This document shows, in pieces, positions 17,288-27,600 of a DNA stretch of 64,000 nucleotides. The position numbers and the translations under genes were made by a program. Location of the stretch: positions 1-64,000 of the forward strand of contig NZ_SOZH01000010.1 of the NCBI RefSeq assembly GCF_004519295.1. The letters are read 5' to 3'. The stretch's first letter is position 1, and every line of letters starts with the position of its first letter. The stretch is from Cellulosimicrobium funkei. GTDB lineage: Bacteria > Actinomycetota > Actinomycetes > Actinomycetales > Cellulomonadaceae. The notes under the pieces are model-generated. The model worked only from the letters and a program-made list of their open reading frames with translations, searched no databases and was not told the origin of the DNA.

Positions 17288-17731
17288 ATGAACGACGTCA
17301 CAGCGGCCGTGCCGGCCGACGAGCAGGACACCGTCCGTCGGGTCCTGGAGGGCACCGAGACCTGGGCCGTCGTCGGCCTGTCGAACAACACCGCGCGCGC
17401 CGCGTACGGGGTCGCGCGCGTGCTGCAGCAGCACGGCAAGCGGGTCGTGCCCGTGCACCCGTCGGCGGAGACCGTCCACGGCGAGCAGGGGTACGCGAGC
17501 CTCGCGGACGTCCCGTTCCCCGTCGACGTCGTCGACGTGTTCGTGCGGTCCGAGCTCGCGGGCGACGTGGCCGACCAGGCGATCGCGATCGGCGCGAAGG
17601 CGGTGTGGTTCCAGCTCGACGTGATCGACGAGGACGCCGCGCGGCGCGTGCGCGACGCGGGCCTCGACATGGTCATGGACCGCTGCCCCGCGATCGAGCT
17701 GCCGCGCCTCGCCGCGGCCGAGGAGGCCTGA
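17288..17731 (+). CDS. CoA-binding domain protein, YccU-type
   Basis: The 147-residue protein consists of a single Rossmann-like CoA-binding domain. VVGLSNNTARAAYGVARVLQ near residue 28 is the nucleotide loop. Later segments are VVPVHPSAETVHGEQGYASL, PVDVVDVFVRSE and GAKAVWFQLDVID, ending DMVMDRCPAIE, which fits YccU/YneT-family proteins of this length. Family members bind CoA in vitro; the cellular role is unknown. The start has no convincing Shine-Dalgarno and lies 11 bases after a hairpin. The PPOX gene begins two bases after its stop, so the pair probably forms an operon. Confidence 0.87.
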   Translation: MNDVTAAVPADEQDTVRRVLEGTETWAVVGLSNNTARAAYGVARVLQQHGKRVVPVHPSAETVHGEQGYASLADVPFPVDVVDVFVRSELAGDVADQAIAIGAKAVWFQLDVIDEDAARRVRDAGLDMVMDRCPAIELPRLAAAEEA

Positions 17732-17733
17732 CC

Positions 17734-18159
17734 GTGCCCGCGGTCGACACCACGACGCGCCTCGGCTCACGCGCTGCGGCGCGGCTCGCCGACGAGCAGG
17801 TCGTGTGGCTCGTCACGGTGGACCCGCACGGCACGCCGCAGCCGACGCCGGTCTGGTTCCGCTGGGACGGTGCCGACGAGATCGTCGTGAAGTCCCAGCC
17901 GCGCACGGCCAAGCTGCGCAACGTCCGCGCGAACCCCCGCGTCGCGGTGCACCTCAACAGCACCCCGTCGGGCGGCGACGTCGTCGTGCTCACCGGCACG
18001 GCGTCGGTCGACGACGACGGTCTCTCGGCCGCGGAGCGCGCGGCGTACGACGCGAAGTACGACGACGGCATCCGCGGCCTCGGCACGACGCCCGACGGCT
18101 TCCACGACGACTACGCCGTGACGCTGCGCGTGCGCCTCGAACGGCTGCGCGGATTCTGA
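17734..18159 (+). CDS. TIGR03667-type PPOX/F420-dependent oxidoreductase
   Basis: The 141-residue protein is a split-barrel, pyridoxamine-oxidase-like protein. The pattern DEQVVWLVTVDPHGTPQPTP, then KSQPRTAKLRNVRANPRVAVHL, matches the actinobacterial FDOR-B group represented by Rv3369. Several members of that group bind F420. No membrane or export signal is seen. It starts with GTG two bases after the CoA-binding gene. Its location in a region with fgd, cofE and a candidate F420-0 importer favours F420 over FMN, but this is inference. The end converges on the ABC ATPase gene with seven bases between. Confidence 0.83.
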   Translation: MPAVDTTTRLGSRAAARLADEQVVWLVTVDPHGTPQPTPVWFRWDGADEIVVKSQPRTAKLRNVRANPRVAVHLNSTPSGGDVVVLTGTASVDDDGLSAAERAAYDAKYDDGIRGLGTTPDGFHDDYAVTLRVRLERLRGF

Positions 18160-18166
18160 AGTTTCC

Positions 18167-18984
<818 letters not shown>

Positions 18985-18988
<4 letters not shown>

Positions 18989-20079
18989 GCGGTCCTCCGT
19001 CCGCGCCACAGCAGCAGGGCGAACACCGGGGCGCCGATCGCGGCGGTGACGATGCCGACGGGCAGCTCGCGCGGCGCGAAGACCGTGCGCGCGAGCGTGT
19101 CGGCCCAGACGAGGAACGTCGCGCCGAACAGCGCGGAGAGCGGGAGGAGCAGGCGGTGCCGCGCGCCGGTGAGGAGCCGGACCGCGTGCGGCAGGATCAG
19201 GCCGACGAACCCGATGGACCCCGACTGGGACACGAGCGCGCCGGTGAGCAGCGCGACGCCCACGAGAAGCGTCCAGCGCACGCGCGCGACGTCGACCCCG
19301 AGCGCGGAGGCCGCGGTGTCGCCGAAGGTGAAGGCGTCGAGCACCGAGCCGGTCGACGCGAGCAGCGTCCCGAGCACGAGCGTCGCGCCGCCCGCGACCG
19401 CGACGGAGGTCCACGTCGCGCCCGCGACGGACCCCATGAGCCACGACAGGATCTCGCGGTACGAGTCGCCGGTCGCGGACCAGAAGATGACGAAGCTCGT
19501 CGCGGCCGCCGCGAGCTGGCTCACCGCGAGCCCGGCGAGCACGGTCCGCGTGGGCGTGAGCGCGCCGAGCGCGCCCGCGAGCCCGAGCGCGGCGACGAGT
19601 GCGAGCACCGCGCCGCCGAAGGCCGCGACGGGGAGCAGGACCGTCCAGCCCGCGACCAGCACGAGCACCGCGCCGAGCGACGCGCCGGACGACAGCCCGA
19701 GCAGGTACGGGTCGGCGAGCGGGTTGCGCGTGAGCGACTGCATGACGACGCCGCACACGGCGAGACCGGCCCCCACGGCCGCGGCGGTGAGCACGCGGGG
19801 GAGCCGCAGCTGCCACACCATGCCGTCCTGCAGGGCACCGAGCGGCTCCAGGCCCAGCAGCCCGCCGAGCCCGAGGTGCGTCGCGACCGAGCGCCACACC
19901 TCGCCGACGGCGAGGTCGGCCGGCCCGATCGTCACCGTGACGAGCACCGTCGCGACGAGCGCGACGACGCCGGCCGGCACCCACCAGGCCGCGCCGCGCC
20001 GCGCACGACCGGCCGGACCGGTGCCGTCCGGGCGACGGTCGGCCACGGCGGGCGCGGGGCGGGTGCGCAGGGTCGTCAC
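18985..20079 (-). CDS. ABC transporter permease, BtuC/FecCD family, putative F420-0 uptake system
   Basis: The 364-residue membrane protein has about ten helices and the FecCD hallmarks RLPRVLTAAAVGAGLAVCGV near residue 95, NPLADPYLLGLSSGASLGAV near 120, and GSIGFVGLILPHAVRLL near 290. The last is the ATPase coupling region. The first 35 residues are basic and cytoplasmic. GTG at 20079 overlaps the binding-protein stop. Like the other BtuC-type permeases it should work as a dimer with the adjacent ATPase and lipoprotein. Genomic context rather than any residue points to F420-0. Confidence 0.87.
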
Positions 20080-21131
20080 AGGTCGAGCGCCTCCAGCTGC
20101 GCGGCGAGGTCGACGACGGCGTCGACGTTGCGCACGCCCGCCTCGGTCGCCGGGAACGGGATCGTCAGGTAGCGGCCCTCGCGGACGGCCGTCATCTCGG
20201 CCGTGGCCGGGTTGGACTCGAGCCGCTCGATCTTCGCCTCGGCGGTGTTCCAGGCGGCGTCGACGAGGACGAGCACGTCCGGGTCGGCGGCGACCGCCTC
20301 CTCCCACGCGTACGACGTCCAGGTGTCGTGCACGTCGCCCGCGACGTTCTCGAGCCCGACGGCGTCCATGATCATCTGCGGCGCGCCGATGCCCGCCCCG
20401 ACGTACGGGATGTCGTCGCCCGACGAGTACCACAGGGCGGTCAGGCCGCGGTCGTCGCGGACGACGCCGTCGAGCGTCGCGCGCTGCTCCGCGACGAGGT
20501 CCGCCGCGGCGTCCTGCGCGTCGAAGATCGTGCCGACCTCGGTGATCTCGGCGAACACGTCGTCGAACGTCAGCGGGTCCGGCATGTACTCCGGCGCCTT
20601 GCACGCGGCGGGGGAGACGTAGGTCGCGACGCCGAGCTGCGCGAGGGTCTCGCGGTCGCCGGCGCCGTCGGCCGTGAGGTTGGACTCCCAGCCCGCGTAG
20701 ACGAGGTCGGGCTCGGTCTCCAGGACCGCCTCGGCACCCGGGACCTGGTCCGAGAGCGGCTCCACGACGGCGGGGACGTCCGCGGCGGTGTCGGCCAGCG
20801 AGTCGGGCACCGGTCCGTCGGCGAACGCGCTCGCGACGATCCGGTCGCCGAGCCCGAGGGCCAGGAGCATCTCCGTGGTGCTCGACTTGATCGTCACGAC
20901 GCGCTCGGGCGCGGCGTCGAACGTCACCTCGAACCCGCAGTCGTCGAGCGTGAGCGGGTACGCGGTGCTCCCGGGCGTGCTCGACGACGTCGCGCCGCCC
21001 GCAGAGGTCGGGTCGCCCCCGGGCGTCGTGCCGGACGAGCAGGCGGCGAGCGCGAGGGCGAGCGCCGCCGCGCCGACGGCGGCGCGGACGGATCGGCGAG
21101 AGGCAGGGGACGGCGTGGGACGCGAGGGCAC
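20076..21131 (-). CDS. ABC transporter substrate-binding lipoprotein, putative F420-0 binding protein
   Basis: The 351-residue protein begins with a basic signal peptide and the lipobox LALAAC, with lipidated Cys31. A Ser/Thr/Gly linker follows, then two cluster-A (TroA/BtuF-like) lobes. The mature part begins YPLTLDDCGFEVTFDAAPER and contains VVTIKSSTTEMLLALGLGDR and PDLVYAGWESNLTADG. This pattern resembles the actinobacterial F420-0 binding subgroup rather than a classical FepB or BtuF, as I recall it. The GTG start at 21131 has GGAG nine bases upstream. A structured GC-rich hairpin lies in the leader. It heads the transporter operon and is divergent from an SDR gene. Confidence 0.85.
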   Translation of the reverse strand: MPSRPTPSPASRRSVRAAVGAAALALALAACSSGTTPGGDPTSAGGATSSSTPGSTAYPLTLDDCGFEVTFDAAPERVVTIKSSTTEMLLALGLGDRIVASAFADGPVPDSLADTAADVPAVVEPLSDQVPGAEAVLETEPDLVYAGWESNLTADGAGDRETLAQLGVATYVSPAACKAPEYMPDPLTFDDVFAEITEVGTIFDAQDAAADLVAEQRATLDGVVRDDRGLTALWYSSGDDIPYVGAGIGAPQMIMDAVGLENVAGDVHDTWTSYAWEEAVAADPDVLVLVDAAWNTAEAKIERLESNPATAEMTAVREGRYLTIPFPATEAGVRNVDAVVDLAAQLEALDL

Positions 21132-21158
21132 GGAGCTGCTCCGGGGGCGAGACGGGGA

Positions 21159-21199
21159 GAGAGCCGGACGGCGGTCCCCGGGCGGGGACGCGGGCTCTC
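21159..21199 (-). other. Nested hairpin in the leader of the putative F420-0 transporter operon
   Basis: Outer arms 21159-21165 and 21193-21199 (7 bp) enclose an inner 6-bp stem, 21174-21179 with 21184-21189, around a four-base loop. The structure lies 28-68 bases upstream of the GTG start. No cobalamin box or other known riboswitch core was recognised in the 196-base gap. Confidence 0.4.
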
Positions 21200-21327
21200 C
21201 AGGGTCGGACGCGCCATCTCGCGTCGGGCGGACCCGCGACCCAAGGACGAGGTCGCTCCGGCGAACGATCGAGGGGTTCGCGGTCCGTCGTCCAGCCTAC
21301 ACACGCGACCGTGACAGAGTGTGCGTC

Positions 21328-22167
21328 GTGACCGAGCCGTCGAACCCACCCGCCCCCGACCCTGCGACCTCGCCCCTGCGCGCCGTGGTGACCGGCGCGT
21401 CGTCGGGCATCGGGGAGGCGTGCGTACGGTTCCTGCGCGCCCGGGGCTGGGACGTCGTGGCGTTCGCGCGCCGCGCGGACCGGCTCGCCGAGGTCGCGGA
21501 GCGCACGGGCGCCCACCCCGTGGTGGGCGACGTGACCTCCGACGACGACGTCGCGCGCCTCGTCGCCGAGGCGGGCGCCCGCGGGCCCGTGCACGCGCTG
21601 CTCAACATCGCGGGCTTCGGCCTCGGCGTCGACCCCGTCGACGAGGCGAAGATCGACGAGTGGCGCGCGATGTACGAGACGAACGTGCTCGGCACCGTGC
21701 GCGTGACCCAGGCCTTCCTGCCGCTCCTGCGCACGTCGCGCCGCGGCGACATCGTGCTCATGACGTCGACCGCGGGCCACGACACGTACGTCGGCGGCTC
21801 CGGCTACGTCGCGTCCAAGCACGCGCTGCTCGGCGTCGCGAAGACGCTCCGCCTCGAGCTCGTGGGCGAGCCGATCCGCGTCATCGAGATCGCGCCGGGC
21901 CTCGTGCACACGCCCGAGTTCTCGCTCAACCGCTACCACGGGGACCAGGCCGGGGCCGACGCCGTCTACGCGGGCGTCGTGGACCCGCTCACCGCCGACG
22001 ACGTCGCCGACGTCGTGACGTTCGCCGTCACGCGCCCGCACCACGTGAACATCGACTCGCTGATCCTGCGGCCCGTCGCGCAGGCCTCGACGTACTCCCT
22101 GTGGCGCGCGCCGCTCGTCCCGAAGGGCGTGGAGCCCGCGCGCGACGCCGACGCGTCCGCCCGCTGA
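21328..22167 (+). CDS. Short-chain dehydrogenase/reductase (SDR)
   Basis: The 279-residue protein is a classical SDR. It has AVVTGASSGIGEACVRFL (TGxxxGIG, near residue 22), ALLNIAGFG (NNAG variant), the catalytic Ser in LMTSTAGH and YVASKHALLG (Tyr-x-x-x-Lys, near residue 167). NAD(P)-binding and substrate loops follow with EIAPGLVHTPEF. The length fits NADP-dependent YdfG-like SDRs that act on small hydroxy acids or ketones. The GTG at 21328 is preceded by CAGAGT at near-leaderless spacing. The specific substrate is unknown. It is divergent from the ABC transporter operon. Confidence 0.9.
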   Translation: MTEPSNPPAPDPATSPLRAVVTGASSGIGEACVRFLRARGWDVVAFARRADRLAEVAERTGAHPVVGDVTSDDDVARLVAEAGARGPVHALLNIAGFGLGVDPVDEAKIDEWRAMYETNVLGTVRVTQAFLPLLRTSRRGDIVLMTSTAGHDTYVGGSGYVASKHALLGVAKTLRLELVGEPIRVIEIAPGLVHTPEFSLNRYHGDQAGADAVYAGVVDPLTADDVADVVTFAVTRPHHVNIDSLILRPVAQASTYSLWRAPLVPKGVEPARDADASAR

Positions 22168-22255
22168 CCGGGACCCGTCCGGGAGCAGAGCCGCTCCGAA
22201 CCGACGATGGCGCCCGGGGCCGGCCCGGCGTCTACTGGACCACGGGAGGACGCGC

Positions 22256-23824
22256 ATGACGGGGCAGCGGCAGGCAGCCGGGCACGCGGGCGGACGGGCG
22301 GCGCTCGCGGGCGTCGTCGCGGCGGCCGTCGGGTTCGCCGTGGCCGAGCTCGCCGCGGCCGTCGTCGCGCCCGGGTCGAGCCCGCTGTTCGCCGCCGGGG
22401 CGGGGGTCGTCGACGCGGTGCCGGGGCCCCTCAAGGACTGGGCCGTCGCGACCTTCGGCACCGCGGACAAGGCGGTGCTGCTCGGGGTCATGGGCGTCGT
22501 GCTCGCCGCGGGCGCGGCCCTCAGCGGCTGGCTCGAGCTGCGCCGTCCGCCGTCCGGCGCGCTGCTCCTCGCCGCCGTCGGGGCGGTCGGGGCGGTCGTC
22601 GCCGCCTCCCGGCCGGGCGGGGACGTGGCCTGGGCGCTGCCGAGCCTGGTCGGCGTGGGGGTCGCCGTGCTGCTGCTGCGCGCGACGCTCCGGACGCTGC
22701 GCGGCCCTGCCGCGCCCTCCGGCTCCGACGACGCGGCGACGACGTCCGGCGGGCTCGACCGCCGCCGGTTCCTCCTCGTCACGGGACTGGCCGCGGCGGC
22801 GGGCGTCGTCGCGCTCGCGACGTCGCGCGCGGTGTCCGCCGGCTCGCGAGCCGTGACGGCCGCGCGCGACGCGCTGCGGCTGCCCGCCCCCGCGACCCCG
22901 GCCCCCGCCGTGCCCGCCGGGGCGGACCTGCGCGTCCCCGGGCTCGCGCCGTACGTCACCCCGAACGCGGACTTCTACCGCATCGACACGGCGCTGCGCG
23001 TGCCGCAGGTGGACCCGGCGTCGTGGACGCTGCGCGTCTCGGGACTCGTCGACGACCCGTTCGAGATCACGCTCGACGAGCTGCTCGCGCTCCCGCTCGT
23101 CGAGCACCACCTCACGCTCACGTGCGTGTCCAACGAGGTCGGCGGGGACCTCGTGGGCAACGCGCGGTGGCTCGGGTACCCGGTGCGCGAGCTGCTCGCG
23201 CGCGCGGGAGTGCAGGACGGCGCCGACATGGTGCTCTCGACGAGCGCCGACGGGTGGACGGCGAGCACGCCGCTCGACGCCCTCACCGACCCCGACCGGG
23301 CGAGCCTGCTCGCCGTCGGGATGAACGGCGAGGCGCTGCCGGCCGAGCACGGGTTCCCCGCCCGGCTCGTCGTGCCCGGGCTGTACGGCTACGTGTCCGC
23401 GACGAAGTGGGTCACCGAGCTCAAGGTCACGACGTTCGCCGACGACGTCGCCTACTGGTCCACGCGCGGGTGGTCGGAACGGGGACCGATCAAGCTCGCG
23501 TCGCGCGTCGACACCCCGCGCGACGGCGCGGCCGTGGACGCGGGGGACGTCGTCGTCGCGGGCGTGGCGTGGGCCCAGCACACGGGCGTCGAGGGCGTCG
23601 AGGTGCGCGTGGACGACGGCCCGTGGCGCGCCGCGACGCTCGCCGCCACGGTCGGCCCGGACACGTGGCGGCAGTGGTCGTACGCGTGGGACGCGACGCC
23701 GGGGGAGCACCGGCTGACGGTCCGCGCGACCGACGCGGACGGGCGCACCCAGACGGCCGACGTCGCCCCGCCCGCGCCCGACGGCGCCTCGGGCTGGCAC
23801 GAGGTCGCCGTCCGCGTCCGGTGA
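22256..23824 (+). CDS. Membrane-anchored molybdopterin-dependent oxidoreductase, sulfite-oxidase family
   Basis: The 522-residue protein starts with three to four hydrophobic segments (about 15-40, 75-95, 103-120 and 130-145). A DRRRFLL segment near residue 168 and another hydrophobic stretch resemble a Tat-type anchor. The C-terminal 300 residues form a sulfite oxidase-type molybdopterin domain, with VSGLVDDPFEITLDELLALP and LTCVSNEVGGDL; Cys near residue 290 is the likely molybdenum ligand. WLGYPVRELLARAGV and a terminal dimerisation domain with AWAQHTGVEGVEVRVDDG complete it. The electron partner and substrate are unknown. GGGAGGA precedes the ATG. No partner heme subunit is adjacent. Confidence 0.88.
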   Translation: MTGQRQAAGHAGGRAALAGVVAAAVGFAVAELAAAVVAPGSSPLFAAGAGVVDAVPGPLKDWAVATFGTADKAVLLGVMGVVLAAGAALSGWLELRRPPSGALLLAAVGAVGAVVAASRPGGDVAWALPSLVGVGVAVLLLRATLRTLRGPAAPSGSDDAATTSGGLDRRRFLLVTGLAAAAGVVALATSRAVSAGSRAVTAARDALRLPAPATPAPAVPAGADLRVPGLAPYVTPNADFYRIDTALRVPQVDPASWTLRVSGLVDDPFEITLDELLALPLVEHHLTLTCVSNEVGGDLVGNARWLGYPVRELLARAGVQDGADMVLSTSADGWTASTPLDALTDPDRASLLAVGMNGEALPAEHGFPARLVVPGLYGYVSATKWVTELKVTTFADDVAYWSTRGWSERGPIKLASRVDTPRDGAAVDAGDVVVAGVAWAQHTGVEGVEVRVDDGPWRAATLAATVGPDTWRQWSYAWDATPGEHRLTVRATDADGRTQTADVAPPAPDGASGWHEVAVRVR

Positions 23825-23912
23825 CCGGCCCGGCCCGACGAGGGGCCAGGTGAGAGGCCCGGGTCCTGGACCGGAGGTTGTCCCGCGACGGGCGTGCTGG
23901 CACCATGTGCGG

Positions 23913-23987
23913 GTGACCTCCGCGCGCCCCACGAGCAGCATGCTCGTCCTCGCGCGCCCGCGGGTCCTCCCCGCCACCTGTTGTTGA
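23913..23987 (+). CDS. Possible Cys-Cys leader peptide, 24 codons
   Basis: A GTG-initiated reading frame ends ...LPATCC just before TGA, with two consecutive TGT codons as its last sense codons. Short reading frames ending in tandem Cys codons act as cysteine-responsive attenuators in mycobacteria. A perfect 8-bp hairpin follows the stop at once. The nearest downstream genes, a doubtful small frame and ileS, have no known sulfur role, so a target is missing. The coding call is weak because of the length. Confidence 0.25.
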   Translation: MTSARPTSSMLVLARPRVLPATCC

Positions 23988-23989
23988 GG

Positions 23990-24031
23990 GCTCGCGGCGC
24001 CCTGCGCAGCCTCGACCTGGTGTCCGCGAGC
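23990..24031 (+). other. Hairpin immediately after the candidate leader peptide
   Basis: GCTCGCGG at 23990-23997 pairs perfectly with CCGCGAGC at 24024-24031, with a 26-base loop. It begins three bases after the TGA of the 24-codon frame. It could be an attenuator element or a terminator of the upstream oxidoreductase transcript. Confidence 0.35.
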
Positions 24032-24164
24032 AGCCTCCCGCCCCTCCCTCCCTGCGACGGGGCGTGACGGTCGCCGGTCCCGCGCCACGGCTCAGCGATG
24101 AGTCCGACGCCACGACCGGGTCTGCACCCACGGACGCCAGCCGAGCACAGGACGCGAGACCACC

Positions 24165-24413
24165 ATGTACGTTCCCCCGCACTTCCCCCGCTACCGCCCG
24201 ACCACCGTGCCGTCGTCGGCACCCGCCCTCCCCGCCCTCCCCGCGTCGGCTGCCGCCGGGCCCCCGCTCACGCTCGAGTGGCTCGTCGCTCGCGACATCG
24301 ACGCCTACACCGCGCGCCGCCGGGCGGCGGCTACCATGGAGGCACAGGCGTCGACCCGGCCATCACCGGCGAGCCTCCGGAAGAACGGGAACCCCGCCGC
24401 GGGGCAGGCCTGA
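24165..24413 (+). CDS. Doubtful small open frame, 82 aa
   Basis: The frame begins MYVPPHFPRYRP, similar to the first residues of PaiB-type FMN-binding regulators, but nothing of that fold follows. The remainder is Ala/Pro-rich with one helix-like segment, LTLEWLVARDIDAYTARRRA. The last 20 or so codons run into the ileS T-box, so the C-terminus at least is unlikely to be selected as protein. The ribosome binding site is weak. It could be a real short protein, a decayed gene start or chance. Confidence 0.25.
   Translation: MYVPPHFPRYRPTTVPSSAPALPALPASAAAGPPLTLEWLVARDIDAYTARRRAAATMEAQASTRPSPASLRKNGNPAAGQA
24332..24337 (+). promoter_or_regulatory. -10 hexamer upstream of the ileS T-box
   Basis: TACCAT would start transcription near 24344, about 18 bases before the specifier codon. 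This fits the short 5' arm of actinobacterial T-boxes. No clear -35 is visible. Confidence 0.4.
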
Positions 24414-24600
24414 CGGCCCGCGGCAGGTCCTCACTAGACCCGGACGGGTGGGCCCGTCACAGCCTGCGACGAGCGGTCGGCGACCGCCCGTGGTGCCCGA
24501 CGACGTCGGGCACCTGCGGGGACGGGCGCCGGCAAGCGAGGTGGTACCGCGGCGAGCCCGCCCCAGGTGGGGGAGTCGTCCTCGCAGGAGAGCACGACCG
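24340..24600 (+). promoter_or_regulatory. T-box riboswitch of ileS (translational type, short Stem I)
   Basis: The leader shows the ordered marks of actinobacterial ileS T-boxes. The isoleucine specifier ATC is at 24362-24364, inside CCATCACCGGCGAGCC. CCGGAAGAACGG follows, then a GACCCGGACGGGTGGGCCCGTC stem region (partly quoted: the ACGGG/CCCGT stem) near 24449. The T-box bulge GGTGGTACCGCGG lies at about 24540-24552. A CGTCCTCGCAGGAGAGC hairpin at 24578-24594 holds AGGAG in its 3' arm. Uncharged tRNA-Ile should pair through its anticodon and NCCA end, freeing the ribosome binding site. The sequestered AGGAG lies about 70 bases before the best ATG, which is unusual. Confidence 0.88.
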
Positions 24601-24659
24601 ACCCGTACCACCACGGCGGACACCCCGCCGGCCGCTACCTCACCGGAGTCCTCGAGACC

Positions 24660-27600
24660 ATGGCCTACCCGCTGCACCGCGCACCCTCGTCCGCCGCCGA
24701 CGCGCACCCCGGAGCCGCGTTCGGCGTCCCCGCCTCCCCGGACCTGCCCGCGATCGAGCGCGAGGTCCTCGCCTACTGGGAGGCGGACGACACGTTCCGC
24801 GCCTCGGTCGAGCGCAACCCCGCCGGGGAGAACGGCAGCAACGAGTTCGTCTTCTACGACGGCCCCCCGTTCGCCAACGGCCTGCCCCACTACGGGCACC
24901 TGCTCACGGGCTACGCGAAGGACGTCGTGCCGCGGTACCAGACGATGCGCGGCAAGCACGTCGAGCGTCGCTTCGGCTGGGACACGCACGGCCTGCCCGC
25001 CGAGCTCGAGGCGATGGACCAGCTGGGGATCAAGACCAAGGAGGAGATCCTCGAGCTGGGGATCGAGCGGTTCAACGACGCGTGCCGCGCGTCGGTGCTC
25101 AAGTACACGAGCGAGTGGCAGGACTACGTGACCCGCCAGGCGCGCTGGGTCGACTTCGAGCACGACTACAAGACGCTCGACCCGACGTTCATGGAGTCGG
25201 TCCTGTGGGCGTTCAAGCAGCTCTACGACAAGGGCCTCGTCTACGAGGGCTTCCGCGTGCTGCCCTACTGCTGGAACGACCAGACGCCGCTGTCGAACCA
25301 CGAGCTGCGCATGGACGAGGACGTGTACCAGGTCCGCCAGGACCCGGCGGTCACCGTCGGCTTCCGGCTCGAGACGGGCGAGCTCGCGCTCATCTGGACG
25401 ACGACGCCCTGGACGCTGCCGTCGAACCTGTTCGTCATGGTCGGCCCCGACGTCGAGTACGTCGTCGTAGAGTCGTCGTTCACGGGCGTCAAGGAGCGCT
25501 ACGTGATCGCCGCGGAGCGTCTCGAGGCGTACGCGCGCGAGCTCGCCGACGAGGGCGTCGAGGACGTGACGACGCAGGTCGTCGAGCGGCTCACGGGCGC
25601 CGACCTCGTCGGGCGGTCGTACACGCCGCCGTTCTCCTACTTCGCCGGGCACGCCGGTGCGCACCGGGTCGTCGAGGCGGACTTCGTCACGACCACGGAC
25701 GGCACCGGGCTCGTGCACAACGCCGGCGCGTTCGGCGAGGAGGACAAGGTCGTCTCCGACCGCGAGGGCGTCGAGCCGGTGCTCCCGGTCGCGTCCGACG
25801 GCAAGTTCGTCTTCCCCGTCGTCGACTACGAGAGCCTCCAGGTCTTCGACGCGAACGCGCTCATCATCGACCACCTCAAGGGCCGCACGCGCCACGACGC
25901 CGCGGCCGCGCAGGGGGAGGAGACGCCGGACCTCCCGCTCGGCGCCACGAGCCCCGGCACGGTGCTGCTGCGCCGCGAGTCGTACGCGCACTCCTACCCG
26001 CACTGCTGGCGCTGCCGCAAGCCGCTCATCTACATGGGCGTCTCGTCGTGGTTCGTCGCGGTGTCGAAGTTCAAGGACCGCATGGTCGAGCTCAACGAGC
26101 AGATCTCCTGGACGCCCGACCACATCCAGCACGGCCAGTTCGGCAAGTGGCTGGAGAACGCGCGCGACTGGTCGATCACGCGCAACCGGTTCTGGGGCAG
26201 CCCGGTGCCGGTGTGGCGCTCGGACGACCCGCAGCACCCGCGCGTCGACGTGTACGGCTCGTTCGCCGAGATCGAGCGGGACTTCGGCACCCTCCCGCGC
26301 AACGAGAAGGGCGAGCCGGACCTGCACCGGCCCTTCGTCGACCGCCTCACGCGCCCCAACCCGGACGACCCGACGGGCCGCTCGACCATGCGCCGCGTCG
26401 AGGACGTCATGGACGTCTGGTTCGACTCGGGGTCCATGCCCTACGCGCAGGTGCACTACCCGTTCGAGAACACCGACTGGTTCGAGCACCACAACCCCGG
26501 CGACTTCATCGTCGAGTACATCGGCCAGACGCGCGGCTGGTTCTACACGCTGCACGTCCTCGCGACCGCGCTGTTCGACCGCCCGGCGTTCCGCTCGGCG
26601 GTCTCGCACGGCATCGTGCTGGGCTCCGACGGCCGCAAGATGAGCAAGTCGCTGCGCAACTACCCGGACGTCAACGAGGTCTTCGACCGCGACGGCTCCG
26701 ACGCGATGCGCTGGTTCCTCATGAGCTCGCCGATCCTGCGCGGCGGCAACCTCGTCGTCACCGAGGACGGGATCCGCGACGCGGTGCGCCAGGTGCTGCT
26801 CCCGCTGTGGAGCACGTACTACTTCTTCACCCTGTACGCGAACACGTCGAAGGCGCAGGCGCGGGCGGGCGAGCCCGTCGAGCCCGCCGGGTACGTCGCG
26901 CAGAAGGTCGCGCCCGAGCGCGTGGCCGGGCTCCCGGCGCTCGACCGCTACCTGCTCGCGCGCACCCACGACCTCGTGGTGCGCGTCACGGGGCAGCTCG
27001 ACGCGTACGACATCGCGGGCGCGTGCGAGACCGTGCGCGAGCACCTCGACGTCCTGACCAACTGGTACGTGCGCACCCAGCGCGACCGGTTCTGGGCGGA
27101 GGACGCCGACGCGTTCGACACGCTGTACACGGCGCTCGAGGCGCTCACGCGCGTCATGGCGCCGCTCGCCCCGCTGCTCGCGGAGGAGGTGTGGCGCGGC
27201 CTGACCGGCGGGCGCTCGGTCCACCTCACCGACTGGCCGGCGTCCACCGAGGAGGTCGGCGAGCGGTTCGTCGGCGAGGACGGCTCGTCCGCGGTGGCCG
27301 TGCGTCACGTCCCGGACGCGTCCCTCGTCGCCGACCCGGCGCTCGTCGCCGCGATGGACGAGGTCCGCGCCGTCGCGTCGGCCGCGCTCGGCCTGCGCAA
27401 GGCGCACCAGCTCCGGGTGCGCCAGCCGCTCGCGCGGCTCACGGTCGTCGTGGACGACCCGGGGGCGCTCGCGCCGTACACGGACCTGCTGGCGCGCGAG
27501 CTCAACGTCAAGGCCGTCGAGCTCGAGTCCACCGACTCGGACGCCGCGGAGCGCTTCGGCATCACGCAGCGCCTCGCGGTCAACGCCCGCGCCGCGGGCC

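Noticed and set aside
24165-24413. PaiB-type FMN-binding regulator
   Set aside because: Only the first seven residues agree; the remaining 75 do not.
24567-24659. GTG at 24567 as the ileS start
   Set aside because: It lies inside the T-box sequestering region. The added residues are not IleRS-like, and the ATG at 24660 fits the family.
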